A stretch of 64,000 bases of DNA, from NCBI GenBank assembly GCA_958510875.1, contig OY294070.1:992001-1056000 (forward strand), in the 5' to 3' direction. This DNA is from Endomychus coccineus (Eukaryota; Arthropoda; Insecta; Coleoptera; Endomychidae). Shown here piece after piece: positions 27,401-42,400 of the stretch. The notes below the pieces were generated by a model. It was not told where the DNA came from. It made no database searches and was given only the letters and a program-made list of their open reading frames with translations. Position 1 is the stretch's first letter; every line of letters starts with the position of its first letter. Both the position numbers and the translations under genes were made by a program.

Positions 27401-30400
27401 CGTAACGCCGTTTTAACATGAACCACTTGTGACGGTTTCGAAATGCGATTTATGTCGTCTTTATCCGTGAGTATTATTTACTTTTTAGTATACAGGCTGA
27501 ACCGAATAGAGAATGCACTGTTTGTCATTCATTTACGTCTGTTCACCTCGCAATACGAAGTATTGTAATTGGGGACACAAAAAAAGTTGCCGGATTTTCA
27601 GGGATATATTCGTTTTGAGCTTATCACAATCGTTCTAAACTGTGGATGGTTAACCCACTGTGGAGAAGATTGCCCCCGTCCTATTGGTCCTAGGGATTTG
27701 AAATTTTGCAAATCATTTCAAAGTGGAGAAGCTACGAACTGTAATTTGTATTTAGGCACGGTAGTCTCTTTAGTTTTTCGAATGGAAGTCTAAAAGCTGT
27801 TCACTATAAGAAAGAAATTACGTCATGGCTCAAGGTCAATGATGGTTGTCAGGTTGAGTTGAATAGAACTAACCATTTGATTCAATAAACTGTGTTACGA
27901 ACAAATTTAGAAATTATTTGTAATTTCGGTAAAAGTATAGTGTAGTACGCGCCTATATCGAAAATTGATTATTTTCGAAAATTTCTTTTTGTAACGTTTT
28001 TAGTTACCTCTAAAAAACCGGTTGCGGAGCTCGAAAACTCCATTGGAGAATATAAAAAATACATGTTTATAGTAGAAAATTTTGAGGTTCATTTCAATGA
28101 AAATAGAGTATTTAGCAAATTATTAAGGACTTACTGTGGTATAATATCTTTAATTAATACATAAATTGCATTAGTTAATATTCATTCATAGTTGTTTATT
28201 TAAATTGTAAACAGTATCAATGACTTGCAAGAATTAAACGATACGATGGTTTGAAATCCATTTCAAGATAAAATAGCAGCCTTCAATAGTTTTATACGCA
28301 GACTAACTCAACGTAGCCGATGTCAAATGATAATTTTGAGAAAGAAATGTATTTAAACTTGTCGAATTTGAAAGAGATAAATAATTATTTAAAATGTAGA
28401 ATTAGTAATGAAGCAAAAAAATTTCATTTTTATGGTTTTAAGATGAAATTTTGTAGGTAATTTTTATAATTTTTATTTTAATTTTTTAAAGTATATTTAT
28501 TAATAAATTTTTATGGTTTTTGAATATGACAAATTTATTTATAATTAGGAATTAAATTTTAAAATAATTTGTAGGGAATTATTAATATATTGAATAAATA
28601 CAAAGTATAAGTTAATTATTTATTATTAAAATATTTCAGTAAATTTATTTGTTTGTAGGAATTAATTTTACCTAATTATTCTTCATAATATATGCAGCGA
28701 ATTATTAAAGTTTATTATAAAAAAAATTTCCAAGTTGAAATAATAAAAGATAGCGTTGGGCAAAAACGCTTTATATTTATAATGTTTATTTATTTATTAA
28801 TAATAATTAAGTTTTACATTTTTATTATTAAATATGAAGTCAATTAAAATTTAAAAAAAATTATTATAAAATCGCAGTACTTAACTTTTAAAATTAAAGA
28901 AAAGTAAATTTATCTATATAAAAAGTATTAACAAAATTTGTACCGTTAAACAAATAATGCAATATAAAATTTTCTGATAAAATTAATTTAAATTATTAAT
29001 TAAAATTTAAATATTTGAAAACTACTTTTTATACCACTTTCATATAATAATTTTCTATTTGTTTGTTAATGGCACTTCGGTGTTGAAACTATAGTTACGT
29101 TTTCACGTAATTATTAATAAAAGTGGTATAAAAACAGTACTTTTGATTTTTTATTGTATGGAACATCCTGTATATTGTTGAATTTTTCCGATTCCCGCTG
29201 TTACATATTTAGCGTTTCGTTTTAAATGGCTTATTTATTTCTCGAGTAATAATCACCGTTATTTCGTATCTTTATGTGACTTCTATTTAAAATCTCTTTA
29301 AACCGATAGAAAATGATGAAATAACTAGTGAAGAAAACTCAAACTATACAATCGATAGAATATAATGAGTGATGACACATTATATTTAGCAAATAGTGGT
29401 ATTTAACGAACCATTACATTTTTACTTGTTTAAAAATGTACAAATCAATTCAACATAACATTTAAAATTTTCCCTAATCATTTGTTATATCACGAATTAC
29501 TCTTTCTAATTACTCTTAGGTCACGTTTTGCGACTTAAATACTCAAACGAGGGTGTTTATAAGATCTAGTAAAAATGCGTTTGTTGAAATAAATACCATT
29601 TAGTTCAATTAAGCCTGAAGTTCCTGCGTTTGGTGAGGCCGCAGGTACTACAGGTAGTTATGAATTTAATACGAAAGGTTACTGCGGACTGGGGGATTAT
29701 TATTTACGTGATCATTCCAGGAATACGACTAAATGAACAACCCCTTCTCTACTTCTGTTACTGACAAATAAAATATAACAGACGGGATGATAGCAAACAC
29801 CTTTACCAGTTTACTTTTCCAATTGTTCTTGAACATTACGAGTTGCGACGTATTTCATTGTAATTATAAGATATTGTTATTTCTTTCAAAGTGAATGTTC
29901 GGTTGTGTTAAAACCCCTGCCAACATACTATTTGCTGCTTGAACATCAGAATGAACAACAGTGTTGGATACCAATTACAGGTACAGATCAAATAAAACGC
30001 CTTCGCTTAGAAAATAAACGTAACCTCATTTACTTGAAATGGATTATCGTGATATATCGGATAACTCAATCCAATTTGTGTCTGTTTTCTCTCTGTATTA
30101 TAATTATATTCTCCGTACAGTCACTTTATTAGTGTATTTTTATATTGTCTTCCCAATGTCGGAATTGTTTGTTTAGACATTAGTAAAATATAAAGATCCT
30201 CATCATATTTAAAATATGACATGTTTAGGTTTGAAGAGTTTTAATTTGAAAGAAACTGAATGTGTTAAACAAATTTTACGGAGGCTTGCATTTTTATAAG
30301 TGGTGGGTTGAAACACCCTTCCTTGGAGAGGTGAAAGTATTAAAAAAAAAACTAACAATTATAACTGAGATTGAATATAGTAATCAAAGTTTCGAACGTT

Positions 30401-33400
30401 CCTGAAGCTTCAGATGACTACGTTGTTCATTATGAATCGTAAATCTTACACCGAGATCTAGGAAAGCTTCCGATCTATATAGCTTTAGGGAGAATGGCAA
30501 CCTTACTTTTACTCGGATTTAAAAACAGAATGACGAACCTAGAATGAACTCTTGGGGAATACCGGATGTCACAGAAAATTCAACCACAGTCCCGTAACAG
30601 GAACTTTGGAATTCCATCTGGGCTAGTCGTTCCTTTAAGTTTGATAGTCTGTGAACCTATTGGAACCTCGTTTACCGAATGGTATTATACTGCGATATTT
30701 TAAAATGTTCGCTTAATAAATTTAGATTTGATTTGAGCCAAAAGTGTTAATTTTTCGTCTCAGAACCTTGAACGCATCATGGGCCATAGGATCATTCATG
30801 CGCTGGTAGATTATCTAGGCTGTTGATTTCAAACGAATATTTTAAATTATTTTTACTTAAATCCTAAAGAACTACCCCCAAAATATCCCCCTCAAAGAGT
30901 AAAGTTGAAAATTACTTGTCCACTAAAAATATTACTGAAAAGAACCTTTCAGCTACCAAGTAGCCATTTGTTTGAGTAGGTTTTCTGTATAAGTCAAATT
31001 AAAATATGTTTGGGTAACGCTGATTTTTCACCATTATGAGCAAAATGTTATTCATTCCGAGTTCCTTCTAGTTTGGCTCACATCGTATTTTGAACAAGGC
31101 TCACAATCGAGTCGGAAAATTTATTAAACAGGTTTTTAGCTTGTACTTGCTTCTATAAACGGGTTATATTGCGAATTTAGGCAACAAATTATGAAATTTA
31201 TTAATAACTGAAAGATGATAAATGAAACTTGAATTTTATCGAATTATTAGAAGGTAGTGGCTCTACTTTGGCTAATTTATTGCGTTCCAATTTCCTTTTT
31301 GTTTAGAAATTAAGTTATTGATCAAAGATTTGTTGTAATCATTTTCCAATAAGTTTGCTTGTTGATTATTAAATGGAGGTATTTTATATCTAAATGAATC
31401 CGCCTGAATATACCTATTTGTTTGAGTTTTCAGTCAATGTCGAAATCAAAGTGATTATCGTCTTTTATAATGATAATATTAAGGAAAGAAAGCTGCTTCT
31501 GTGTTTCTATTTCTACATTGAATTTGAGTGAATCAAACTAATGCAGTCAAATGGGTATAAAAATAGGGCAAACCCGTAAATCCTTGAGAAATGAATCGAT
31601 AATGATGAGACAAAGTCATTCTCTCCAGAATGTCATCAGAAAAAAAGTTGACCACGAATAAAGTTGCGCAAATTGTTTATAAACAATAAATAAACAATTT
31701 AATTACCTCATTTTTGGGTAAAAAAAATGCAAAATTTGATTGTTTTTGATCGGATAAAGACCATAAACTTTATAAACAATTTAATTATTAACAAAATAGG
31801 TGAATTCAATCAAAACTGCGACTTTAGGGTCGTTTTCCGGTAATTTTGGTATTCTGAGTTCGATTTTATCGTCAATATCGTCGAATGTATACCCAAAAAT
31901 TTGCTACTTTGTTATGAACGAATTATATTTATTATTAAATATACGAATTTGACCAAAATATCGAGTTTATAGTCATAGTTGAATTTGGGGAAGGCACTTC
32001 CTAATATTGGGAGATTTGCTGCTTTTCTTATATTCGTTTTGCTACACTTAGTAGCGGCTGAGAAAGGGGTTTAATTATGTGTATGTGGACCTCAAGAAAA
32101 GTAATGTTGAATAAATCACTATATTAACACATATACATCTCTATTTACAGGTCACTATATTCTCTTTACAGGTCGAATGATATTTTAAATACTGCCTTTT
32201 TCACCATCAAAACTTGCATAATGATGGTTGCCCGTATTTGTGTAGTGGGGTGGCAATAACACCCCTACAATCGTGTGTTTTCCAAATATTTCTGTGTGAC
32301 TGTTAAATCACTCTCTTGGAACCTTTGCTATTCATGAATTTGCTGAATAGGGTAATAAATGCATCAGGTAAATGAGGTTTCCAAGCAAGCTATAATAAAT
32401 GACATATTTATCCTTAACTTATCTTAAATCTAATGACAAAGGACCGACGTACCAGATGTTGGTAATTCCAACAGTTGTTGTCGGATAATTTTAACCTCCC
32501 GAGTATGATGTTATTGCTATTATGCTCTTTAAATGCATACATACATTTTTGAATTGTTATAAACAATTATGTTCAATAATAAAAATACGAATTGACCAAC
32601 ATATCGAGTTTATAGATGTTTTCTGATAATTTTGGCTTCCTGAGTACGATTTCATAGCTATTATGGTCTTTAAATGCGTACATTTATTTAAATTAAATCT
32701 CAAAAATGTAAATTGTCTATTTATTGTTTATAAACAACTGTCAAAACGATCGTGGTCTCGAATATCACTTTTCTATACGTTACAGACAAATCCAAAGAGC
32801 CGGAAGTGGATCCGCTCTGCCTGGACGCGGAAATCGTGACGAAAACCGTCTCGCTCACACCCGTGCCCGAATACGACAGCGATTCGAAGGACGCCGATTT
32901 GCACGACGTGACCATGAAGAAAACGGGCCTGGCCGCCTACGATCTGTATCGTTGCGCCGTGTGCGACCTAACCTTCGCCAATTCCGACAAGTTCAAGGGG
33001 CATCTGACGAATTCGGTGCGTTGCAAATCGGCCGCCGGCACTCACAAACCCTACAAGTGCGTGCATTGCACTCGATTTTTGAAAAATCCCCAGAGTCTCA
33101 TCGAACACATGGCCTATCACGGACAGATGAGGTTTAATTGTACGTTGTGTAACAAGCGAACGCCACATTCCACTCAGGCCAAGTAAGTATAACTCTTGTC
33201 TCGTCGTACGAATATAGCTGACTCGTTTTTTTTTTTTTTTTTGCTCAGAACGCACATGAAAACTCAACACAACGTTTCCAACATCATCATGACCCCCGTG
33301 GTGCCGCACAAGAACGACCTCAATCGGGACGAGTTCGTGGTGCGACCGAAACCGATGGACGTGCCGCCCGAAACGTTTAAAGAAGGTCACGACGAATCCG

Positions 33401-36400
33401 GCAAGACCGGCGGCGCCGAATTGAAGACGGTTTATTTACCGGACGAAATTGATCAGTTGCCGCGCAAATCGATTTACAGCTACGACATAACGTGCGGCCA
33501 GTGCAAGACGTTCAAGAACAAGGTCAGGACGAACATCATCAGACACTTGCAACTGCACCAGAACGAGTATTCTGTACCGGACACGGCGCCCGTTAATCCG
33601 GTACCGTGTTTGGAGAAAAACGAAAAGATGTTCGATAAAATGTTCAATTTCGCGATCAGTTCTGTTGCACATACCGGAGGGAGAATGGGCGGAACGAAAG
33701 GGGAAGCAGGTAAGCTTTAAATTCGAATAAATATTTACTTTCAGGTCTATTTTGGATTTACCTTGGATAGAACGTAAAGTAGATAAATCCAAAAGATTAT
33801 TAATTATTCACATATGTCAACAAGTGATTTAAGAAGGTTGCTAATTCAGCAAGGTTACACTATTTTGATACGCCGTGTCAATGTCAGCCTCGACCTGTGT
33901 GACATATGGATATGGAATCTCTCTAAGAAAAAGATCTGCATCCTTTACAACCGGAAAAAGCAGTAATTTACGAGTATTTCCTCAAAATAGCATTACTGTT
34001 TTTTATATTCAATTAATAAGTAACACGTTTATCCGAAAATTCAATTTTTTACACGTTGAATTTGTTTGAATAATAATATTACCATTTTTTCGATAATATT
34101 TCGAATAATTTCATGATTTTTTAAATATTTTGAGCATTTTATATTAATTTTGGTATTTTTTTCCCTTCCAATACCGATCACCCTTGGCGAATCTTACGCT
34201 TATCGCCATATTTTATATGTTTTATTTATTAATAATTTTGATTACATAATTGTAGTATCAATTTATTAAAGAATGATACACAATAACAAACATAAATTAT
34301 GTCATTTTCCAAAAATAATCGGAAATCAATCCTTCATATTTTTTAGTTTATTTTTGTCAAATTCAGACTCGCATTTGTTTTGTATATTATTCTGTTCCTC
34401 TAGAACATATCATATAGAAAACTTTATTCCTATAGTTTGAATTAAAAAAGAATATTTCATCGTTTCAATTATTTTCTTTGCCGTCATTATTCAATTTGTT
34501 ATGCTCATTATTTTTGAAAAAATTCAATGGTGGTAGCTATTACTTTGTGATAATTTATCATATTAAAATAATAAAGTAAAATACTTTTACTTTGTTTTTA
34601 TCACGATTTGTTTCTATAATATATGTGATAAAAACAAAGTAAAAGTGTTTTGTTTTGTTAAATCTTTTTTTGAAATATTTTAATACTAATAATTGAATTG
34701 TTTGTTCTTATTTCGTATATTACTCTTAATATTTCTGATATTTCTCAATTTAAATAGCAAGATTTATGCCTTAGCTTAATTTTTTCCTACTTATTCTGTA
34801 TCAAGCCTCTAGAACAGATCATATAGAAAATTTTATTCCCATAGTTTGAATTAAAAAAAAATATCTTGTCGTTTCAATTATTTTATAGAAAACTTTATTC
34901 CCATAATTTGAATTAAAAGAGAATATTTTGTCGTTTCAATTATTTTATAGAAATATTTTTTCCCATAGTTTGAATTAGAAAAGAATATTTTATCGTTTCA
35001 ATTATTTTATAGCAAATTTAGTTTGATTTAAAAAAAATATTCTATCGTTTCAATTATTTTATAGAAAACTTTATTCACATAGTTTAAATTAAAAAAGAAT
35101 ATTTTATCGTTTAAATTATTTTATAGAAAACTTTATTCCCATAGTTTGAATTAAAAAAGAATATTTTATCATTTCAATTATTTTATAGAAAATTTTATTC
35201 TCATAGTTTGAATTGAAAAAGAATATTATATCGTTTCAATTATTTTATAGAAATATTTATTCCCATAGTTTGAATTAAAAAAGGATATTTTATCAGTTCG
35301 ATTATTTTCTTTGCCGTTTTTATTGAATTTATAATGCTAATTTTTTTGATTTATTTAATATTAATAATTGAATTGTTTGTACTTGGTTATTTCGTACATT
35401 CCTCTTAATATTTCCCTACTTATTCTGTTTCAATCCTCTAGAACACATCGTTTAGAAAAGTTAATTTTCCCATATTTCGAATTAAAAAAGAATATTTCAT
35501 CGTTCCAATTATTTTCTTTGCCCTTTTTGTTCAATTTGTTTCAATTGCATTTGATATTGGCATTTCTCCTAGTTTTTTGTTTTAATTTGTTAGATCGCAT
35601 TTAAAAAAAAATCGTTCATCTTAAAATAATTATTTCACGATTTTTTAATGTCATCATTACTTTAATTTGTTCACCTCTTTATATCAATTTTTCACATCAT
35701 CCCCTGGATGTTCCAACAATTTTCAATTAATAAAAAAAATATTTCGTCGTTCCAGTTACTTTCTATTAATTAAGTTCCAATTTCCTTTTTTTTCAATTTG
35801 ATTCTATTCCATTCGATGATGACTTTTTTTCTTCTTGATTTTCAGTTTTAATTTATTTGATCACATTTTCAAAATGAAATTCTCATACTAAAATTGAAAG
35901 AATTATTTCAATCTTCATAATCATCTTCTATTTTAATTAATTCTGTAGATGCTTCTTTACTTATTGAATATGTCGATATAGTGTTAAAATTTTTATTTGC
36001 TCTTGAAATTGAAGACAAAAATAGGAAATTTGCAAATGTCACAACATGTACTGAATAATTCTTAGTAATTTCGGCATTGAAATACCTCTGAAGATGACGT
36101 AATAACGCCAAAACTCTAGTAACGGACGTTACAAATAAAAATGATATCAACATAGTAGTCTTTTATTTTACAATTTAAATAACATTGATAACTATAAGGA
36201 CATTTCTGATGTTTTGTACGTCTTCAGCTGAAAAAGAAGCCAAAGCCAACGAAGATAATATCCCCGCCTTCGTGCCTTTCAGTCGACGTTTCGTGTGTTG
36301 CGCCAACGGCTGTAACTATCTCTGTCCCGAAGAGGGCAATCTTCGTCATCATCTGATGGCCTTGCACGAACAAGAAGTGGAGTTTACTTGCGTGCATTGC

Positions 36401-39400
36401 CGCAAGAACCTCGTAGGTACCGACATCGACGGCATCATGAAACATCTGAAACTGCACGACCTGCACCTGTACAAGTGTTCCAGCTGCGACTTTGTGCACA
36501 ATCTGAAACACAAGGTGGAACGTCACAGCACGGAGCTGCACGAAGGCAAGATCGTTACGGTGCGCGCGATGGACAGCGAACCGTTCGATGAACACGCGCA
36601 CGCCGCCGCCGTCGTCACTCCGGTGATCGTAAAAGTGACGAAACCGTGGCGATGCAGCATGTGCAAATATCGCTGCGCCAATCATAGCGACATCGTGGCG
36701 CACGCCAAGAACAAACACAACATCGACGGCAGGTACAAGTGCGCGTTGTGCGTGTTCAAAACGAACGATAACGCCCACTTTCCCGAGCACTTCCGTTTAG
36801 AACATCCCGAACGTGAAGTGGACATCATACACGCCTATCACAAGACGGAGGACGAGCCGAAACACGACGGCGCCCCTGCCGAAACCGAGGTGTTCGATAC
36901 GACGCCCCTGTGGCAACGGGATAGGCCTCGCCTGCGGCACATCAGAGGAATCTTGTTCGACGACGTGTCGCCGGTCAAGACGCCTAAGAAAACGTCACCG
37001 GTCAAATCGCACCACGTCTCGCAACACGTGGACAAGTCGATCGAGGCGGTGGTGACCGGCGGGAAAAAAACCGCGGGACGTAAGAGAAGTGCGAGCACGA
37101 TGGTCGAAGGAGGCGAAACGGTGGTGTCTAAAGTCGAAGAGAGCACCGAACGAGCGGCCAAGACGAAGAGGACGATTTCGTTGCGTTGCGACGAGGTGAT
37201 CGTGATCGACGACGAAGACGACGTCCCCGATACAACGACCGATGTGCCCGCCGATGAATGGATCGACGTGGAAGAAGTGGAGGACGGTGTGGACAACGTT
37301 GAAGACGACCGTACGGCGATGGAAGAGGTCGATCTCATTTGCAAGTTTGGCGATCTCGGTATACCGGCCAACGGACAGTTCAAGTGTCCAAAATGCGATG
37401 GGTTCAAGACGGCGCGTGTCCGGGATCTGATTCAGCACATTTTTTCGGAAATTAAGTATTATAGGTGAGTTTTCCAACGTTATCTAGGACAATTACGTTT
37501 TTTAATCCTTTGGGACTAAAATATTTTAGTGGCAATGGTGAGCGATGATCTTATTAACAAAAGGGCGCAGGTTCAAATCTTGGGGAGGTCGACTTTCTTA
37601 TTTTCTTTTTTTTTCACAACGATAATATTTTTATGTCAGAATAATGTTTTTCACACAATTTCATATAAATCGGTAATATTGAATATTTTTTACAGGACCT
37701 CTTACGAATTTTAGCGTATATACCACAGGACTGTGCCTGTTAAGTTATTGTTGCCCTCGCTTCTTCACACTCGGGTTAAAAAGTCGCACTTAAGTCCTTT
37801 GATATATGACATACTATTATTTTTCATAAATTATATTTTTCTAAATTAAATTTTGAAAATTCTGTTTACTTTCAAGTCTGAAAACAAGAATTTCTGTAGA
37901 TTAAATTAATTATTTCGAAATAAATGAGATAAGAATAAAAATCCGGAATTTTGTTTAATTATTTAGATTAAAATGATAAATTTAAATCTGTACTTGTTAC
38001 TTGATTATTTGCATTGTTTTTCTGAATTAAATTTTGAAAATAACTCTGAAATTAACAATTTCTGCAGAAAAATCTAGAATTTTCGAAATAGATAAGGAAA
38101 GAATTTTATACATTTTTTTTGATAAAAATGATTAAATTTACCACTGGACAAAAACAAATACTTATTATGTTATAAAAACATAAGATATAATAGTATTTAC
38201 ACTGACTGTGCATTAACTGATATTTCTTATATTATTATTCAATTTTATTAATTAAATATTGATTGAGCTGATTTCAAAATAAAATAACCGTTATTTAAAT
38301 ACTTGTAATAAATAAGAAGTGGAAGTTTTATAAATTAATTTGAAATATTTGACTTTATTCTGGAATTGACTTTAAATTAAACGAAAATTCGGACGTATTT
38401 TATTTAACTTCGGTTTACTTTCAACGATATTTTCAGCAAATAATATTTCGGAAGCAACGCTTTGCGATCACACACAAGAATTTGATAAGTCATTGTTATA
38501 TTATAAATAATATTTTAATATTATTATTATCAACGTAGCAAGCATCTACGAGCTAAATTTCTATTACAGCATATTTGTTATATCTTACAGGATATTTTCA
38601 TAAAATAAATAATTAATGTAATTTTTCCATAAAATAATCGATATTTTACTAATTTAGTAGAACCGTTGAGTTTATATTCATAATCAGTGAAGTTGAGAAC
38701 CCCAGAGCTTCAATTTTCGCTAATAAATAACGAATATGTGTATTAGTTAAATATACACCTTTTTGAAACTAGTGCTTCTACGCGAGCGCCATCTGTCGTA
38801 CTGATTTTTTCTTAAATTCGTAATCAGCAACCCCAAAAACCCCCGGGGTGTAGTTTTTGACAAAAATCACAAATAGTTATCGAGTTATTCAATTTGTTAT
38901 ATAAAAATTAAACCCAATGAGCGCTACTTCCGGTTTACGGGAGCGCCTCCTACAATTTGGTATTATTGACTTCATATTCGTAATCAGCGGCCCAAAAAAC
39001 CTCCTGGGTGTGATTTTGGCCAAAAAAGCACCAATAGTTTTCGAATTATTCAATTTGCTTATTAAATTTTTGATTATGGGGAAGGGGGCATCTGCCCCAT
39101 ACCTCACTGGGTACAAGGTTTCAGGTAAAAAAAATTGCATCTTAATTTTCATTTTTGACTCGACTACAAGAACTTCCTGACCGATAGTTTTTGAAACCGT
39201 AATTGCTTGCAGGTACAAATGTAAGATTTGCGAAGAGCGAAGCGTGACTTATGTGTTTATGAAGGGTCATTGTCAAACGAAACACGACGGCTGGAGTGCG
39301 GACAAAGTGGACAACGTGCCGCAGGACATGGAAGTTAATCGTTGGATCAAATTGTTGATAAAGAAACAGACTGAAATCATCAAAACGCTAGGTTTCCAGA

Positions 39401-42400
39401 TTGAACTCAATGTCGATATCGATGCGATTTTGGCACAACCTACTGAAAGGTAAGTGATTTTTTCCCAATTTCTTTCCCCTTTGAATTTGAATACATCTTC
39501 AATTATTATACTATGTATATTATTTTAGAGTTAGCTTAAAATCGTAACATTACAGATTTAATTAGATTTGCGTTCAGTAAAATATATATTTTTTTAATTC
39601 TTTTTGAGAATGTAAATTTTTCCTCGATTTTCCGTTTTAATTTATTTGAACACAACAAATTTCCGTATTCAAATTAGATGAATTATTTTATGCTTTTTAT
39701 TTTATATTTGAGATTTGTTTCATTTTTCATTAATCTAGTGATTTTTCTATGGTCCAGTTTATAACTCTGCGGATTATTTACTAATTGAATGATAAAAATA
39801 TAATGAATACATTTTTTAATTTAACGATATTATTTTGAAGAGGTTAAATAGAGTTAATTTAAAATCGCAACATTTTCCAATTAAATGTCAATTCAGTAAA
39901 ATTATTTGTATTTTTTATTTTTAATTAATTACATTGCAAATCATGCAAATGAAAATAAATCCAACAAGTCAGTGAAAATTTGTTGAGAATATACTTTCTT
40001 TGTTTGCAATATTTATCCATAATTTTAACTTGAACCTATTAAATGTAACATTCTATATTATACTAAAAATATATATTTAATTGTTTCAATTTATTTTCTA
40101 TTCATTAATTTTGTTTGCGGTTTTTCCCAATTTCATTCAATACATATTCAAATTAAATTAATTATTTTATGCTTCTATTAATTTATTTTGTTTGCCATTT
40201 TTTATTTGCCTCTTTCATTATTTAGGATTTGTTTAATTTTTCTTTAATCTAGTGATTTTTCTATGGTCCAGCTTACTAATTGCATGATAAAAATATAAAT
40301 AAATATTGTGAATAAATTTTTTAATTTAACAATATTATTTTGAAGAGGTTAAATAAATACAGTTAATTTAAAATCGCGACATTACATATTACATTATTCA
40401 ATTAAATATCAATTCAGTAAAATTATTTGTATTTTTTAATTAATTACATTGCAAATCATGCACAATGAAAATAAATCCAACAAGTCAGCGAAAATTTTTT
40501 GAGAATATACTGACAAAACCTAATCAAAAGAGATATATCTTCTCATTTTCTTTGTTTGCAATATTTATCCATAATTTTAACTTGAACCTATTAAATGTAA
40601 CATTCTATATTATACTAAAAATATATATTTAATTATTTCAATTTATTTTCTATTCATTGATTTTGTTTGCGGTTTTTCCCAATTTCATTCAATTCATATT
40701 CAAATTAAATTAATTATTTTATGCTTCTATTAATTTATTTTGTTTGTCATTTTTTATTTGCCTCTTCCATTATTTAGGATTTGTTTCATTTTTCATTAAT
40801 CTAGTGATTTTTCTATGGTCCAGCTTACTAATTGCATGATAAAATTATAAATAAATATTGTGAATAAATTTTTAAATTTAACAATATTATTTTGAAGAGG
40901 TTAAATAAATACAGTTAATTTAAAATCGCGACATTACATATTACATTTTTCAATTAAATATCAATTCAGTAAAATTATTTGTATTTCTTATTAATTACCA
41001 GTGATATCATACACAATTTACTGTGTTATGTCGTGAATAGAAAAATATAAAGAATGACACTTATCAAAAGAGGCAATTCCCATTTTTTTTTTAGTGTAAT
41101 ATTCATTCACAATTTAATGACGTTTATAATAATAAGCTATCAACAATGCTAAATTTTATATCATATTAAGATAAATTATTTTATGGTTTCAATTATTTTT
41201 CATTGATTAGTTTCGTTTTCTTCCAATTCGATTTTTGATAATAATATAATTTTTTCCTGTTTTCACATTATAAATAATTAATATTCAAATTAAAAGAATT
41301 ATTAACTTGAATAGTAGACTTCCGCGGATAGCTGATGTTGAAAATTCTTGCCTTGCGGATGCCGACGTTTCGCCAACCATTTTAGGTGACATCTTGGGGC
41401 AGGTTCGAGGCTTGAACTGGAACAGTTCCAGTTCAAGTCTGAAGTTTGCCCTGAAGATGCCACCTATAATGGTTTGCGAATTGGCATCAAGTCGTGCTAC
41501 GAGGGCAAGGGGAAAAGTTCCTGAAAAATTAAAACAGATGGCGCCACAATCGAAAATTCCCTGTGACATTTGTGATGTACCATCTTTAACTAGAACGTTG
41601 AGATGTTCAGCCTGATATGTCATTCTATTCTGTTTTGGCATACATCAAAAGCATCTAACCTCGAAGATTTTGATTATTGTCTAATAAAACACCACATTTC
41701 CACTTCTTTTTCTTCAATGCAGTTTCGAATCAATGCTCATAATTTCAGGTCCCAAACGGAGCAACCCTCGACGGAATTTCCGAAAACGGACTCGTTCGAA
41801 TGCGACCTGTGCGAATTCCAAAGACCCACCATGGACGAACTGGACGCCCATTACAGGAGCGACCATTTCAACGCGAAATTCGGCCTGCAGAGCGGCGGCG
41901 CCACCCTATTAACGCCGCAGCAATTCGTCTTGGTCAAGAAACGTCCGATGGACGGCGGTCAATTGAGCAAACAACCGCCGAAACGGATGCGCAAGAAGTC
42001 GGCGGACCACCAAGGCGCCGGCGCCACCACCGCCGCCAACAGCGAATGTTACCTGTGCAGTTATTGCACGCACATGTGCCCGACGTTCGAAGAAACGCAA
42101 CAGCACTGGCTCGATCGGCACGCCGACCGCGAACTCGCCTACACCAAAACGAAACGTTCCGCCTTCGCCGACACCGAGGAAAGTTACCGTTGCGGCAATT
42201 GCAAGGTCGAGGGTAGCATCAAGGATTTGGAAGCGCACCACGCCGTCCGCCATGCCGACTGCAAGTTCAACCCGTACAAATACACGTGCAGCATATGCTT
42301 GTTCCGGTTTAGAACGGTGCGCGGTTTCAAGAACCACTATCGCGGCCACGACCAACAGCAGGTGGTGTTCGTGGCGTTGAACGGCGATCACGTGGTGTTG

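Larger units (their letters stand above)
23910..32785. other. intron 5 of the zinc-finger gene (8.9 kb), transposon-rich
   Basis: The largest certain intron. It holds a half foldback element (24846-24970), a Penelope-like RT remnant (25030-25785), a non-LTR RNase H remnant (26090-26720), a direct repeat pair (26727-27340), an AT-rich plain (about 28400-29150), a dispersed repeat (30935-31030) and degenerate 120-bp repeats sharing TCTTTAAATGC (about 32475-32700). No host gene was seen inside. Confidence 0.6.
33710..36227. other. intron 7 of the zinc-finger gene
   Basis: Very AT-rich. It holds a Penelope-terminus-like hairpin (34578-34651), a 62-bp minisatellite (34815-35310) with flanking single units near 34408 and 35440, and a short Penelope-like tail just before the next exon (about 36085-36150). 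Confidence 0.6.
37465..39212. other. intron 8 of the zinc-finger gene
   Basis: AT-rich. 37850-38440 is a relative of the repeat block at 44230-44900 downstream of the gene. 38800-39085 holds a 160-bp tandem duplication: CGTAATCAGCAACCCC at 38819 and CGTAATCAGCGGCCCA at 38979, each followed by an AGTT-TCGA-TTATTCAATTTG pattern. No gene was seen. Confidence 0.6.
39450..41748. other. last intron of the zinc-finger gene
   Basis: About half is a 0.5-kb tandem repeat (39650-41000). Nearer the acceptor lie a foldback element (41310-41520) and a mariner-derived end (41517-41650), so transposon DNA reaches to within 100 bp of the last exon. Confidence 0.65.
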
